Positions 1-9,814 of a stretch of 64,000 bases of DNA are shown piece by piece. The DNA is from Kitasatospora paranensis (GTDB taxonomy: Bacteria; Actinomycetota; Actinomycetes; Streptomycetales; Streptomycetaceae), in NCBI RefSeq assembly GCF_039544005.1, contig NZ_BAABKV010000001.1, positions 1,178,001-1,242,000 on the forward strand. The letters run 5' to 3'. The notes beneath the pieces were generated by a model. It was given only the letters and a program-made list of their open reading frames with translations. It was not told the origin of the DNA and made no database searches. The stretch's first letter is position 1, and every line of letters starts with the position of its first letter. Position numbers and translations under genes: made by a program.

Positions 1-1246
1 CGGTTGGTGGCCGGCCCGTGCAGCCGGGCCCGGTCGAGCGCGTCGGCGAGCCGGCGGGCCGCGGCGGCCCTGGTCGGGGCCCAGGCGATCACCTTGGCGA
101 GCATCGCGTCGTAGTGCACGGTGACGGTCGACCCGGCGGTGACGCCGGAGTCCAGGCGCAGCCCGTGCGGCCCGGGCGCGGTGGTGAACTCCACGGCCGG
201 GGTCGCGAGTTCGACGCGATGCAGGCGTCCGGTCTGCGGCTGCCAGTCGCGGGCCGGATCCTCCGCGTAGAGCCGGGCCTCGATCGCGTGGCCGGTGGTC
301 GCCGGCGGCTCCCCGGCAGCCGATCGCCCTCGGCGACGGCGATCTGGAGGGCGACCAGGTCGAGCCCGGTGACGCACTCGGTGACCGGGTGCTCCACCTG
401 GAGGCGGGTGTTCATCTCCAGGAAGGCCAGCCGGCCGTCCGGGGCGAGCAGGAACTCGGCGGTGCCCGCGCCGATGTAGCCGATCGCGCGGGCCGCGTCG
501 ACGGCGGCGCAGTGCAGCGACTCCCGGAGCTCCGGTTCGAGGCCGGGCGCGGGGGCCTCCTCGACCACCTTCTGGTGGCGGCGCTGGAGGGAGCAGTCCC
601 GGTCGCCGACCGCCCAGACGGTGCCGTGCGCGTCCGCCATCAGCTGGACTTCGACGTGCCGCCCGGTCGGCAGGTACGGCTCGCAGAAGACCTCGTCGGA
701 GCCGAAGGCGGCGAGCGCCTCGGCGCGGGCGGCGGCCAGCGCCTCGGGCAGCTCGGCCAGGTCGCGAACGACCCGCATGCCGCGCCCGCCGCCGCCCGCC
801 GCGGCCTTGACCAGGAGCGGCAGGTCGCTCGCGGCGGGCGTGTCGCCGACGGTGAGCACCGGCACCCCGGCCGCGGCCATCAGCCGCTTGGCGCCGGTCT
901 TGGAGCCCATCGCGGCGATGGCGGCGGGCGGCGGGCCGATCCAGGTCAGCCCGGCGTCCAGCACGGCCTGAGCGAACTCCGCGTTCTCGGACAGGAAGCC
1001 GTACCCCGGGTGGACCGCGTCGGCCCCCGCGGCGAGGGCGGCGGCGATCACCAGGTCGCCGCGCAGGTAGGTGTCGGCCGGGGCCGCACCGGGCAACCGG
1101 ACGGCCGCGTCGGCGTCCCGGACGTGCGGGGCGTCGGTGTCCGGGTCGGAGTGGACGGCCACGGTGGCGATACCGAGCTCCCGGCAGGTCCGGAAGACCC
1201 GGCGGGCGATCTCGCCGCGGTTGGCGACCAGCAGTGAGGTGATCAT
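1..1246 (-). CDS. Acyl-CoA carboxylase biotin carboxylase (alpha) subunit, partial and frameshifted
   Basis: Biotin carboxylase part of an acyl-CoA carboxylase (methylcrotonyl/geranyl/propionyl type), which carboxylates biotin using ATP and bicarbonate. The protein begins [16 protein letters not shown], has the glycine-rich ATP loop [12 protein letters not shown] and the [14 protein letters not shown] active-site block. The ATG at 1246 follows AAGGAC. At 311-314 the reading frame breaks: as read, LPG is followed by nonsense, but one extra G in the run gives [21 protein letters not shown], the normal family sequence, which then stays open to base 1. The C-terminal biotinyl domain lies beyond the left edge. 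It is 14 bases downstream of the carboxyltransferase gene in the same operon. Exact substrate cannot be told from this part. Confidence 0.9.
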
Positions 1247-1260
1247 CTCGTCCTTTGCCC

Positions 1261-2859
1261 TTACATCCGGAAGACGCCGTAGCCGCGCGCGCCCTCGACC
1301 GGGCCGCTGTGGACGGCGGAGAGGCACATGCCGAGCACCGTGCGGGTGTCGCGCGGGTCGATCACCCCGTCGTCGTACAGCCGGCCGGAGAGGAAGGCGG
1401 GCAGCGACTCGGCCTCGATCTGCTGCTCGACCATGGCCCGGATCGCCGCGTCGGCGTCCTCGTCGTACGGGGTGCCCTTGGCTGCGGCGGACTGCCGGGC
1501 GACGATCGAGAGCACCCCGGCGAGCTGCTGCGGGCCCATCACCGCGGACTTGGCGCTCGGCCAGGCGAACAGGAAGCGCGGCTCGTACGCGCGGCCGCAC
1601 ATGCCGTAGTGCCCGGCGCCGTAGGAGGCGCCCATCAGCACGGAGAGGTGCGGCACCCGGGAGTTGGAGACCGCATTGATCATCATCGCGCCGTGCTTGA
1701 TGATGCCGCCCTGCTCGTAGCTCTCGCCGACCATGTAGCCGGTGGTGTTGTGCAGGAAGACCAGCGGGATGTCCCGCTGATTGGCGAGCTGGATGAACTG
1801 TGCGGCCTTCTGCGACTCGGCGCTGAACAGCACGCCCTGCGCGTTGGCCAGGATGCCCACCGGGTAGCCGTGCAGGGTCGCCCAGCCGGTGGCCAGGCTG
1901 GGCCCGTACAGCGGCTTGAACTCGTCGAAGTCCGAGCCGTCGACGAGCCGGGCGATCACCTCGCGCGGGTCGAACGGCACCCGCAGGTCGCCGGGGACGA
2001 TGCCGAGCAGCTCCTCCTCGTCGTACTTCGGCGGCGCGGCGGCGATGTCCGGGCGCGGTCCCTCCCGGCGCCAGTGCAGGCGGTGCACGATCCGCCGGGC
2101 GATCCGGCAGGCGTCCGGCTCGTCCTCGGCGACGTGGTCGGCCAGGCCGGAGGTGCGGGCGTGCATGTCGGCGCCGCCGAGCCGCTCCTCGTCGGCCTCC
2201 TCGCCGGTGGCCATCTTCACCAGCGGCGGGCCGCCCAGGAAGACCTTGGCCCGCTCCCGGACGAGGACCGTGTGGTCGGACATGCCCGGCACGTACGCGC
2301 CGCCGGCAGTGGAGTTGCCGAACACGACGGCGATCGTCGGGATCCCGGCGGCGGACAGCCGGGTCAGGTCCCTGAACAGCGCGCCGCCCGGGATGAAGAT
2401 CTCCTTCTGGCTCGGCAGATCGGCGCCGCCGGACTCGACCAGGTTCACCAGCGGGAGGCGGTTGTGCAGGGCGATCTCGTTGGCCCGCAGCGCCTTGCGC
2501 AGAGTCCACGGATTGCTGGAACCGCCGCGCACCGTCGGGTCGTTGGCGGTGATGACGCACTCGGTACCCTCGATGACGCCGATTCCGGTGACCAGCGAGG
2601 CGCCGACCGGGTGGTCGCTGCCCCAGGCGGCCAGCGGCGAGAGCTCCAGGAACGGCGAGTCCTGGTCGACGAGCAGCTCGATCCGCTCACGGGCGGTCAG
2701 CTTGCCGCGGGCGCGGTGCCGGTCGACGTAGCGCGGGCCGCCGCCGGCCAGCGCCTTGGCGTGCTCGACGGCGAGCGCGTCCAGTTTCTCCAGCATGACG
2801 GCGCGGTGGTCCGCGTACTCGTCGCCGCCGGTGTCCAGGCGGGTGGCGAGGATGGTCAC
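1261..2859 (-). CDS. Acyl-CoA carboxylase carboxyltransferase (beta) subunit
   Basis: Transfers the carboxyl group from carboxybiotin to an acyl-CoA. 532 residues, the usual length for methylcrotonyl-CoA carboxylase beta-type subunits. Visible family blocks are [14 protein letters not shown] near the N terminus, [19 protein letters not shown] in the first crotonase-like half, and [23 protein letters not shown] plus [17 protein letters not shown] in the second. These resemble MccB/geranyl-CoA carboxylase more than propionyl-CoA carboxylase. The GTG start at 2859 overlaps the stop of the AtuA gene (GTGA), so translation is probably coupled. The neighbour AtuA-type gene suggests catabolism of leucine-derived or acyclic terpenoid acyl-CoAs; that is inference from context. 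Confidence 0.93.
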   Translation of the reverse strand: MTILATRLDTGGDEYADHRAVMLEKLDALAVEHAKALAGGGPRYVDRHRARGKLTARERIELLVDQDSPFLELSPLAAWGSDHPVGASLVTGIGVIEGTECVITANDPTVRGGSSNPWTLRKALRANEIALHNRLPLVNLVESGGADLPSQKEIFIPGGALFRDLTRLSAAGIPTIAVVFGNSTAGGAYVPGMSDHTVLVRERAKVFLGGPPLVKMATGEEADEERLGGADMHARTSGLADHVAEDEPDACRIARRIVHRLHWRREGPRPDIAAAPPKYDEEELLGIVPGDLRVPFDPREVIARLVDGSDFDEFKPLYGPSLATGWATLHGYPVGILANAQGVLFSAESQKAAQFIQLANQRDIPLVFLHNTTGYMVGESYEQGGIIKHGAMMINAVSNSRVPHLSVLMGASYGAGHYGMCGRAYEPRFLFAWPSAKSAVMGPQQLAGVLSIVARQSAAAKGTPYDEDADAAIRAMVEQQIEAESLPAFLSGRLYDDGVIDPRDTRTVLGMCLSAVHSGPVEGARGYGVFRM

Positions 2860-4540
2860 AGCAGGGCCTCCGGGATGTCGAGGTGCCGGGAGCGCAGCCA
2901 CTCCCCCAGCGCCTTGGCCTGCGGGTCGAAGCGTGCCTGGGCGGCGACGCCCTCGCCGAGCAGTCCGGTCAGGGTGAAGTTGACGGCGCGCAGGTGGGGC
3001 AGCAGATGCCGCTCGACCGGCAGGGCGGCCGCCTCGGGCAGCAGCGTGCGCAGCAGGTCGACGGTCAGGGTGTGCGCCAGCCAGCGCCAGCCGTCGTCGC
3101 TGCGGGCCCACACCCCGAGGTTGGCGTCGCCGCCCTTGTCCCCACTGCGGGCACCGAGCACCCGGCCGAGCGGCGCGCGCCGGGTCGGCCCGGCGGGCAG
3201 CGGCGGGGGCAGCGGCGGCTCGGTGAGCGGGGCGAGCGCGCGGGTGGCGCCCGGCGCGGGGATCGCGCGGCGGGTGCCGTCGGGCAGCACCGCGGTGTGC
3301 GGGACGCTGCCGGCGTCGAGGTACGCCGTCTCGAAGACGCCGTACGGCGTGCCCGGTCCGGGCGGCGCGGTCAGGTGGAAGCCGGGGTAGCCGGCCAGGC
3401 CGAGTTCGACGGCGGCGGCGCCGACCGCGCGGCCGACGGCCTTCTCGTCCGGATCCCGGACAGTGAGGCGCAGCAGGGCCGAGGCGGTCTCCTCGGTGGC
3501 GGCGTCGGGGTGGTCGGTGCGGGCGAGCGTCCAGCGCAGCTCGGCCGGCGGGCGGCCGAGGGCGGCCGCCATCTGACGGCGCACCAGGTCGGCCTTCTCC
3601 TCGATGTCGAGGCCGGTGAGCACGAACACCACCTCGTTGCGCCAGCCGGCCAGCCGGTTGAGACCGACCTTGAGGGTCGGCGGCGGGGCCTCGCCGTGCA
3701 CCCCCTCGATCCGGACCCGGTCCTGGCCCTGGGCGGCGAGGCGGACGGTGTCCAGGCGGGCCGTCACGTCGGGCCCGGCGTAGCGCGGTCCGGCGGTCTC
3801 GTAGAGCAGTTGGGCCGTGACGGTCTCCACGGTGACGGCGCCGCCGGTGCCCGGATGCTTGGTGATGACGCTGCTGCCGTCGGCGTGGATCTCGGCCAGC
3901 GGGAAGCCGGGCCGGGTCACGTCGTGCTCGCGGAAGAAGGCGTAGTTGCCGCCGGTCGCCTGGGCGCCGCACTCGAGGACGTGTCCTGCGACGACGGCGC
4001 CGGCGATGGCGTCGTGGTCGTCGGGGGCCCAGCCGAAGTGCGAGATCGCCGGGCCGGCCACCAGTGCGGCGTCGGTGACCCGGCCGGTGACGACGACGTC
4101 GGCGCCCGCGTCGAGGCAGGCGGCGATGCCCTGCGCACCCAGGTAGGCGTTGGCGGCGAGCAGCCCCGGACGGGGCCCGAACTCGGCGGCCCGGCCGAGC
4201 AGGTCATCGCCCTCGACGTGCCCGACCCGTAGCGTCAGTCCCTGCTTGGCGGCCAGTTCGGCGACGGCCTCGGCCAGCCGGGCCGGGTTGAGCCCGCCGG
4301 CGTTGACCACGATCCGCACCCGCCGGTCGGCGGCCAGGCCGAGACACTGCTCGGCCTGGCGCAGGAACGTCCTGGCATAGCCGAGCCCGGCGTCCTTGAG
4401 ACGGTCCCGGGCCAGGATGAGCATGGTGAGTTCGGCCAGGTAGTCGCCGGTGAGGACGTCCAGCGGCCCCCGGTGAGCATCTCCTCGAACGCGGCGAACC
4501 GGTCGCCGTAGAACCCTGACGCATTGCCGATCCGCAGCAC
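2856..4540 (-). CDS. AtuA family protein (DUF1446), frameshifted near the N terminus
   Basis: Member of the AtuA/DUF1446 family, found next to acyl-CoA carboxylases in acyclic terpene and branched-chain acid catabolism; biochemical role not firmly known. The N terminus MLRIGNASGFYGDRFAAFEEMLTGG starts at the GTG at 4540 behind GGGGAGGG. The frame then breaks at the C run 4467-4471; one more base gives GGPLDVLTGDYLAELTMLILARDRLKD and joins the long downstream frame, which contains VVNAGGLNP, TGRVTDAALV and GARSGDKGGDANLGVWAR. Full length about 561 residues. First gene of the operon with the two carboxylase subunits. Without the correction only the 522-residue downstream part would be read from an internal ATG at 4424. 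Confidence 0.88.
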
Positions 4541-4596
4541 GCGAGACCCTCCCCTGCCTGGTTCAGCAGCAGCCTGGCAGCGGCCCGTGGATAAAG

Positions 4597-4612
4597 CAAG
4601 CATGCGTGCTTG
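4597..4612. promoter_or_regulatory. Palindromic operator upstream of the AtuA/carboxylase operon
   Basis: CAAGCA-N4-TGCTTG, a perfect 6-4-6 inverted repeat in locally AT-rich sequence (AAA before, TTT after), 57 bases upstream of the GTG start at 4540. The form is typical of TetR-type operators. No regulator gene lies next to it, so the binding protein would be encoded elsewhere or beyond the edge. Inference only. Confidence 0.5.
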
Positions 4613-4758
4613 TTTTTCACCGACGACCCGGCCGGCACCTGGCGCTGCCGGGTCGTGGGTGCGCTGCGGCCTGTCGGCGACTGTCGGGGGCCACGGCGGC
4701 GGGCCACGGGGCGGCGCGGCGGTTTCTGGGGGTCGCCCTGGGGCCCGGTGTCGGACTG

Positions 4759-5448
4759 CTACCAGGGTGCTGCGGCCAGCCGCTCCCGGCAGATCCGGCG
4801 GTCCTCCGGGTCCGCCAGGGCGTCGGCGAGGCGGTGGGCCTCGGCCGTCAGCTCGGCGGCGTCGGGGGCACCCGAACGGGCGGCCACCCGGGCGAGACCC
4901 TCCGCGGCGAACGCCCTGTCCCAGTCGGCGAAGGCCATCGGGTGCTGGGCGATCAACTCGGCGTAGCGGGCGGCGTGCCGGGCGGCGACGTCGAGCAGGC
5001 CGATGGCCACCGCCACGGAAGCGATCATGTACTCGCCGCGGCCGTGGTTGGCGACCGTACCGGCCTGCATCCAGTGGTAGGTGGAGGCATAGGCCGCGTA
5101 CAGGGCCTGCTCGCGTTCGATCTGCGGGCTGTCGGGCGACAGGCCGCCGTCCATCACGTCCCACGTGCCGATGTTGAGCTCGACACCGAACCAGCGGTGC
5201 AGATCCCGGCCGCCGCTCTGCTGGGCGACCAACGCCGCCGCGACATCCCGCCAGCCGTCGAAGCCGTACTCCCTCGCGATCACCAACTGGGCGTCCCGGA
5301 GCAGGATCTCGACGCCCGCATCGGCCCGGACGGCCTTCACCCGGGCCACGGCCACCGGGCTTCCACCGGCGTAGGCACGCCTGAGCTCCTTGGCCTGCGC
5401 CCTGAGCTGACCGAGATCGGCGTTCCCCGGCAGTTTCCTGGCTTCCAT
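4759..5448 (-). CDS. Hypothetical protein with ankyrin-like N-terminal motif
   Basis: 229 residues. The N terminus (KLPGNADLGQLRAQAKELRRAY, then IAREYGFDGWRDV) matches the short helical segment found at the start of many actinobacterial ankyrin-repeat and F-box-like hypothetical proteins. The rest (GVELNIGTWDVMDGG, AYASTYHWMQAGTVANHGRGEYMIASV) is soluble and unrecognised; no membrane segment or signal peptide. The ATG at 5448 is chosen because GGAG lies seven bases upstream; a GTG at 5466 is in frame but has no clear ribosome site. It stands alone, divergent from nothing obvious. Function unknown. Confidence 0.75.
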   Translation of the reverse strand: MEARKLPGNADLGQLRAQAKELRRAYAGGSPVAVARVKAVRADAGVEILLRDAQLVIAREYGFDGWRDVAAALVAQQSGGRDLHRWFGVELNIGTWDVMDGGLSPDSPQIEREQALYAAYASTYHWMQAGTVANHGRGEYMIASVAVAIGLLDVAARHAARYAELIAQHPMAFADWDRAFAAEGLARVAARSGAPDAAELTAEAHRLADALADPEDRRICRERLAAAPW

Positions 5449-5641
5449 GCGAATCTCCATCGTCACCCGGGTCCGCTGCGGCCGGATGCGACAGGACGAA
5501 ACCGCGCAGGGCTACGCACAGTGAGGTGGAATCCAGGTGCACTCGGTACTTGCCGCGGACGGGAGGCGCCCTGGTACGCACTGAGGGTCACTCCAGGACA
5601 GAAGTCTGACGGCGCCAACATCCGATGCAGCGTCGGGATCC

Positions 5642-5677
5642 GCGTGGGGCTCTGCGTGGGGCTCTGTGTGGGGCTCC
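5642..5677. repeat. Three tandem 12-base repeats
   Basis: GCGTGGGGCTCT twice exactly, then GTGTGGGGCTCC, immediately downstream of the broken VOC gene. May mark slippage; no function seen. Confidence 0.7.
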
Positions 5678-5680
5678 GCG

Positions 5681-6089
5681 TCAGGCCGGGCCGAGGACGC
5701 AGAACCCGTTGCCCTCCGGGTCGGCGCGCACCGTCCACGGGAAGTCGCCGCGGCCTACGCCGGCGGGCGTCGCACCGAGGGTCCTGAGCCGGGCCACGGC
5801 CTCCCGGGCCCCGGCCCGTCGAAGGGGTACGGCGCCAGGTCCGGATGAGGCGCGCAACCAGTTCCGCGTGGTGGGCCGCCGAGGTGGTGGCGAGTTCGAT
5901 GTGCACCCGGTGTCGAACCGTCGCGAAGCCCGGCACGGCGATGACCTCGACGCGGACGGCGGCGGGGTCCGGCCAGACGGGCCCCACGGGCTTGACGCTG
6001 GTCGCACCCGGTTCGTGGCCGGAAACACTCCACCCGAGCGCCGCCGCCCAGAACCGGCCCCGGATGATGCTGCTGCCCGGACAGGGCAT
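5681..6089 (-). pseudogene. VOC/glyoxalase-like (Glyoxalase_6) protein, broken
   Basis: Remains of a VOC-superfamily protein. One frame gives FWAAALGWSVSGHEPGATS...VRHRVHIELATTSAAHHAELVARLI, a second gives DLAPYPFDGPGP, and a third gives REAVARLRTLGATPAGVGRGDFPW followed by ADPEGNGFCVLGPA, the usual C terminus. Two single missing Gs near 5845 and 5820 would join the three frames, as elsewhere in this window. The first 15 or so residues of the family (the DCADP strand) are also absent, since the sequence before GRFWAAALGW does not fit, so true decay is more likely here than for the other shifted genes. Confidence 0.6.
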
Positions 6090-6134
6090 GCCCGTGGCGA
6101 CAGTGCCCGGGGCGACGTTGTCAGTGCGGAGAGA

Positions 6135-6686
6135 TCAAGGCGCGAAGTACCAGCAGTACAGGTCGAGGCGCTTCTCCACACGACTGCCGGCCAGGGCTGA
6201 CACACGTTCAAGGAGGTCCACCGCGTCGTCCGGCGAGATCTTATCGACCGATTCCGAGACGGCCTCAGCCCATGCACCTGCCGTGGCTCGGAGCCGGTCT
6301 CTTCCCGCAGCGGCAAGCGCCGTACACAGTGGCTCGGGGACAGCGAAGACGGTGAATCCGTCGTCGGCCATGGGCACCACTTCGCGGAGTGCGCTCTCGG
6401 CGCCCGTCAGCTGAGCCTCCCACATCAGCACCGCGTCATCCGGGTAGATGCCGTCGCTCGACACGGTCGGGAAGTCGTGACTTCTGCGGGGCCCGACCCG
6501 TAGGGCCGACTCGTCGTCCCTACCGAGGAAGAACTCACCTACGAGATTCGAGCGACTGCTTCCGAAAGTTCCCCTGGGGTTTCGGGGCGACCCGACGGAC
6601 GACGCCGTGGCGGAGCCTCGTGGCCCGCACGCCTGGCGGAGCGTCAGTCCCTCGCCATCCGGCTCCGCACATGACCGGGCGGGCAC
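6135..6686 (-). CDS. Hypothetical protein, start uncertain
   Basis: The C-terminal 120 residues look like a real soluble protein (GIYPDDAVLMWEAQLTGAES, ADDGFTVFAVPEPLCTALAAAG, SPDDAVDLLERVSALA, ending KRLDLYCWYFAP). The only start that gives the whole frame is a GTG at 6686 with no good ribosome site, and the first 50 residues are low-complexity and unconvincing; the true N terminus may be lost or in another frame. It ends a short minus-strand pair with the alpha/beta hydrolase just upstream. Family not recognised. Confidence 0.45.
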   Translation of the reverse strand: MPARSCAEPDGEGLTLRQACGPRGSATASSVGSPRNPRGTFGSSRSNLVGEFFLGRDDESALRVGPRRSHDFPTVSSDGIYPDDAVLMWEAQLTGAESALREVVPMADDGFTVFAVPEPLCTALAAAGRDRLRATAGAWAEAVSESVDKISPDDAVDLLERVSALAGSRVEKRLDLYCWYFAP

Positions 6687-6688
6687 GC

Positions 6689-7543
6689 TCAGAGCGCGAG
6701 CATCGCCGCGGCCACCTCGTCGGCGGCCGCGTCGGGGATCGCGGTCGCGGCCTGTTCGAGCACCAGCAGCCGCGCGCCGGAGATCTCGCGTGCGAGCGCC
6801 TCGCCGTTGCCGACCGGGAAGAACCGGTTGTGACGACCGTGCACCACGAGCGTCGGCAGGGCGAGCTCGGGCAGGCGCTCGCGCCAGCGCGGCGTGCAGT
6901 CGAGCCTGGAGAACGCCGTGCCCATCTGATTGGCCGTCTGGATCGCGGGCTCCGCACCCGGTGTGCGGTCGAAGACGCGCTCGGCGGTCGCGCGTGCCGC
7001 TGCGGGATCGTCGCCGAGGATCCCGGCTCTGGCGGCGGCGAATTCCGCGACGGCGGCGCGGTCGGACCAGTCGGGCACCGGGAGCGCGAAGCGTCGCTCC
7101 ATGGCCGCCTTGTCGTGGTCGGGCAGATCGTCGTCGACCGGGCCGGGGGCGACGGGCCGCGTCCCGGCCAGGGTGAGCGCCGAGAACGCGTCCGGATGGT
7201 CGAGCGCGGCGACCTGGGCAACCATCCCGCCGACGCCGATGCCCGCCAGGTGCGCCGGCCGGTCGGCGAGTCCGCGGGCGAGTGCGGCCGCGTCGGCGGC
7301 GAGATCCCGGAGCGTGTACGCGGGCGCCTCGGGGTCAACGGTGGTCGATGCGCCGGAGTCGCGCAGGTCGTAGCGCACGACGTGCCGTCCGCCGCGCGCG
7401 AGGGCCTCGCACAGCGCGTCGGGCCACGACAGCATGGTCGTGCCGCCCGCGAGCAGTACGAGGGGCGCGGACGCGTCGCCGAAGTGCTCGACCCCGAGCG
7501 TGACGCCCTCGGGTGTGCGGAACGAATCGGACCTCGAACGCAT
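6689..7543 (-). CDS. Alpha/beta hydrolase fold protein lacking the catalytic triad
   Basis: 284 residues with the fold of RdmC/aclacinomycin methylesterase-type hydrolases: PLVLLAGGTTMLSWPD, RYDLRDSGAST, then the nucleophile elbow. The elbow reads AGIGVGGMVAQ where the family has G-x-S-x-G-G, so the serine is glycine. The acid position is HGRHNRFFP instead of HGxxDPLFP, and the histidine segment LEQAATAIPD lacks the GHxLP histidine. All three triad residues are therefore absent and the protein is unlikely to be a serine hydrolase. ATG at 7543 follows GGAGG by six bases. It may be a non-catalytic binding protein; function unknown. Confidence 0.85.
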   Translation of the reverse strand: MRSRSDSFRTPEGVTLGVEHFGDASAPLVLLAGGTTMLSWPDALCEALARGGRHVVRYDLRDSGASTTVDPEAPAYTLRDLAADAAALARGLADRPAHLAGIGVGGMVAQVAALDHPDAFSALTLAGTRPVAPGPVDDDLPDHDKAAMERRFALPVPDWSDRAAVAEFAAARAGILGDDPAAARATAERVFDRTPGAEPAIQTANQMGTAFSRLDCTPRWRERLPELALPTLVVHGRHNRFFPVGNGEALAREISGARLLVLEQAATAIPDAAADEVAAAMLAL

Positions 7544-8089
7544 CGTCAACCTCCGTGGCGGGTGCACAACCGTGGCCACGCTACCCCGCACCGACGACAC
7601 CGGGCCCCATGTCCGGCGCTCCACCCTCACCTGCGGAGCGCGCCGAATCCGCGCTGCAGCGAGGACGTCCGGACCGCGGCCCGCACCGGCGGCCGGCGGC
7701 CGAGCGCTGCCGCCTCACCGCGCAGTCCGCCGCCGCGGCGGCGGAGCAGGTCGGCCGGCCGGGAGAGGCCGGCACGGCGTGCTCCGAGGCTGCCGGGAGG
7801 TCCCCGGCGCCGCCCTCCGGGCGCGCGGTCGGCACGCCCGTCGGCTCCGTCCGGCGCCGAACGGCCCGGGCGGTCGCCCGCGGCGACGGCCGCCGTGGCT
7901 TCCGGTACCGCCGATGGCCCAGCATCCGGGCCGTTTCCCACCCGGGCGGACGAACGTCGAGCGTGCCCGGAGGACCGCCGCGCTTCCGCGTGCCAAGACT
8001 TGTGGCGGGCACCGACCCCGACACACGGAGCGGCTGCCCAGGGCTCCCGGACACGACCGGGCACCCTTCCCTCCCGAATGGAGAAGACC
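7544..8089. other. Non-coding divergent region
   Basis: 546 bases between the minus-strand hydrolase and the chaplin gene. Open frames here are low-complexity arginine/proline shadows. It must hold promoters for both flanking genes, but no clear -35/-10 pair, repeat or RNA structure stood out. Confidence 0.5.
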
Positions 8090-8329
8090 GTGAAGGACAT
8101 CCGCAAGGCCCTCGTTCTGGCCACCGCCGCCGGTGCTCTCGTTCTCGGCTCGGCAGGCGTCGCCAGCGCCGACGCAACCGCGACCGGCACGGCCATCGGA
8201 TCCCCGGGCATTCTGTCCGGCAACGTCATCCAGGTCCCGATCCACATCCCGATCAACCTCTGCGGGAACAGCATCAACCTGATCGGCCTGCTCAACCCGA
8301 CCGCGGGCAACGTCTGCACCAACAGCTGA
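8090..8329 (+). CDS. Short chaplin
   Basis: Small secreted hydrophobic protein that assembles into amyloid on the cell surface and lowers surface tension during aerial growth. 79 residues: signal peptide MKDIRKALVLATAAGALVLGSAGVASA, then one chaplin domain with GSPGILSGNVIQVPIHIPINLCGN and GLLNPTAGNVC, including the two conserved cysteines. No LPXTG sorting signal, so it is a short chaplin, not the wall-anchored class. The GTG at 8090 is preferred, with GGAG six bases upstream; an in-frame ATG at 8078 would add four residues. Single-gene transcript followed by a hairpin. Confidence 0.93.
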   Translation: MKDIRKALVLATAAGALVLGSAGVASADATATGTAIGSPGILSGNVIQVPIHIPINLCGNSINLIGLLNPTAGNVCTNS

Positions 8330-8342
8330 GCCAGTGCGGTCG

Positions 8343-8385
8343 GGTGCCCCGGCCCGTCCCGTCCCGGGGACGTGCCGGGGGCACC
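8343..8385. terminator. Hairpin between convergent chaplin and oxidoreductase genes
   Basis: GGTGCCCCGGC pairs with GCCGGGGGCACC (one-base bulge), with extra pairing inside the loop (CGTCCC/GGGGACG). Lies between two convergent genes, so it could serve both strands. No U-tract, as is usual in these genomes. Confidence 0.55.
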
Positions 8386-8410
8386 GTGCTGCCGACAGGC
8401 CCTCAGGCCC

Positions 8411-9343
8411 TCAGGCCTGCTCCTCGATCGCGCGGACGACCTGCTCGCACAGCTCGTGGGTGCGCAGCGCGTCGCGTGCCGAGAGGACCTTGCCGGCCCG
8501 GACGGCCTCCAGGAAGCCGAGCGCCACCTGCTCGATGCCGCGCTGGCGGGCGACCGACACCCAGTCGCCGCGCCGCCGGACGGTCGGCTGGCCGCGGAAG
8601 TCGAGGACCTCGGACAGGTTGATCACCGACCGCTTGGAGTCGCCGCCGGAGACCTCCAGCACTTCCTCGGTGGCGCCGCTCATCCGGTTCATGATGCCCA
8701 GCGCGGTGAATCCCTGGCCGGCCAGGGTGAGGACGACGTGCTCCAGCAGGCCGTCCCGACTGCGGGAGCGGACGTCGACGTGCTCGATCTCGCCGGGGAC
8801 GAGGAAGCGCAGGGTGTCGACGACGTGGATGAAGTCGTCGTAGACGGCCGTCCGGGCCGCCTCCGGCAGCCCCTCGCGGTGCTTCTGCAGGACGATCAGG
8901 TCGCGCGGGCGCTCCATCGCCATCAGGTAGCCGGGCGCGTGCCGGCGGTTGAAGCCGACGAGCAGCGAGCGGCCCGTCCGCTCGGCCAGGTCGACGAGGT
9001 GCCGGGCACCGTCGAGGGTGTGGTCGAGCGGCTTGTCGACGTAGACGTCCACGCCGGCCGTCAGCAGCTTCTCGACGATGGGGACGTGCTGGTCGGTGGA
9101 GGCGTGCACGAAGGCGGCTCGCACACCACTGTCGATGAGCTCGCCGAGGTCGGTGTAGCGGTGGGCGATGCGGTAGGCGTCGCCGATGCGGTCGAGCTTC
9201 GCCGGGTCACGGGTCATCAGCCGCAGGTCCAGGCCGGGCTGGGCGGTGAGGACGGGGAGGTAGGCCTTCTGGGCGATGTCGCCGAGGCCGATCACCGCCA
9301 CCGGGAAACTCGCGCTGGCGGGGTCGGTTCCGTACTCGCTCAC
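8411..9343 (-). CDS. Gfo/Idh/MocA family oxidoreductase
   Basis: 310-residue NAD(P)-dependent oxidoreductase. The N-terminal Rossmann half has VAVIGLGDIAQKAYLPVL and the family motif VYVDKPLDHT (EKP-type, lysine retained); the C-terminal half has the YDDFIHVVDTLRFL helix with the conserved D-x-x-x-H. Substrates of this family are mostly sugars, inositols or related compounds, which cannot be assigned here. GTG at 9343 sits six bases after AGGAG. Stands alone, transcribed towards the chaplin. Confidence 0.88.
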   Translation of the reverse strand: MSEYGTDPASASFPVAVIGLGDIAQKAYLPVLTAQPGLDLRLMTRDPAKLDRIGDAYRIAHRYTDLGELIDSGVRAAFVHASTDQHVPIVEKLLTAGVDVYVDKPLDHTLDGARHLVDLAERTGRSLLVGFNRRHAPGYLMAMERPRDLIVLQKHREGLPEAARTAVYDDFIHVVDTLRFLVPGEIEHVDVRSRSRDGLLEHVVLTLAGQGFTALGIMNRMSGATEEVLEVSGGDSKRSVINLSEVLDFRGQPTVRRRGDWVSVARQRGIEQVALGFLEAVRAGKVLSARDALRTHELCEQVVRAIEEQA

Positions 9344-9814
9344 TGGCGCTCCTGCTGAGGGTGGGTGGCCCCCCTTGTGGCCCCGGCGATGGTGGCCGTC
9401 GGGGCCGGGCCGCCCAGCAGCATATGCCAGGAGCGCTGTTGAGCAGTGCGAATGCAGAAAATGCCGGGAGTGCCGAGCGGGCGCGTGCCCCACCACGGCC
9501 CGCGCCCGACAGCGCCCTCGGCGCGCGGGCGAGCGGAGCTCCGGGCGCGGGCGACCAGTGCTCCGGCCGCCGGGCGCGGGCGGATGTCCGGGCCGTCCGG
9601 GCCGTCGTCCCACCCGCCGGGCCGGGCATTGTGCCCGACGGCCGTCCGGGGATACCGTGCCATCAGGTCATGAGTGTCAGCGACAGGCCCTGGCTCGCTG
9701 ACCGGCAACCCTCCGTCGCGGCGGGGTGCTCCAGGTGACGACCCGGTGGGGCCGCGGCGGCTCCGCAAGTGCGAGGACGTGTCGGCCCCAGCCGATCGAG
9801 CGGGAGGTGGCGGA
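9344..9814. other. Non-coding region between divergent transcripts
   Basis: About 470 bases upstream of the oxidoreductase and of the first cysteine leader peptide. A less GC-rich patch around 9420-9470 probably holds the oxidoreductase promoter. Opposite-strand frames here are biased shadows. Nothing else recognised. Confidence 0.45.

Noticed and set aside
89..2560. Long open frames opposite or across true genes throughout the window (for example 1255-3390 on + and 25790-29251 on -)
   Set aside because: They are Arg/Pro/Ala/Gly-rich, lack domain sequence in most of their length, and follow from codon bias in high-GC DNA. Only the parts carrying recognisable proteins were kept.
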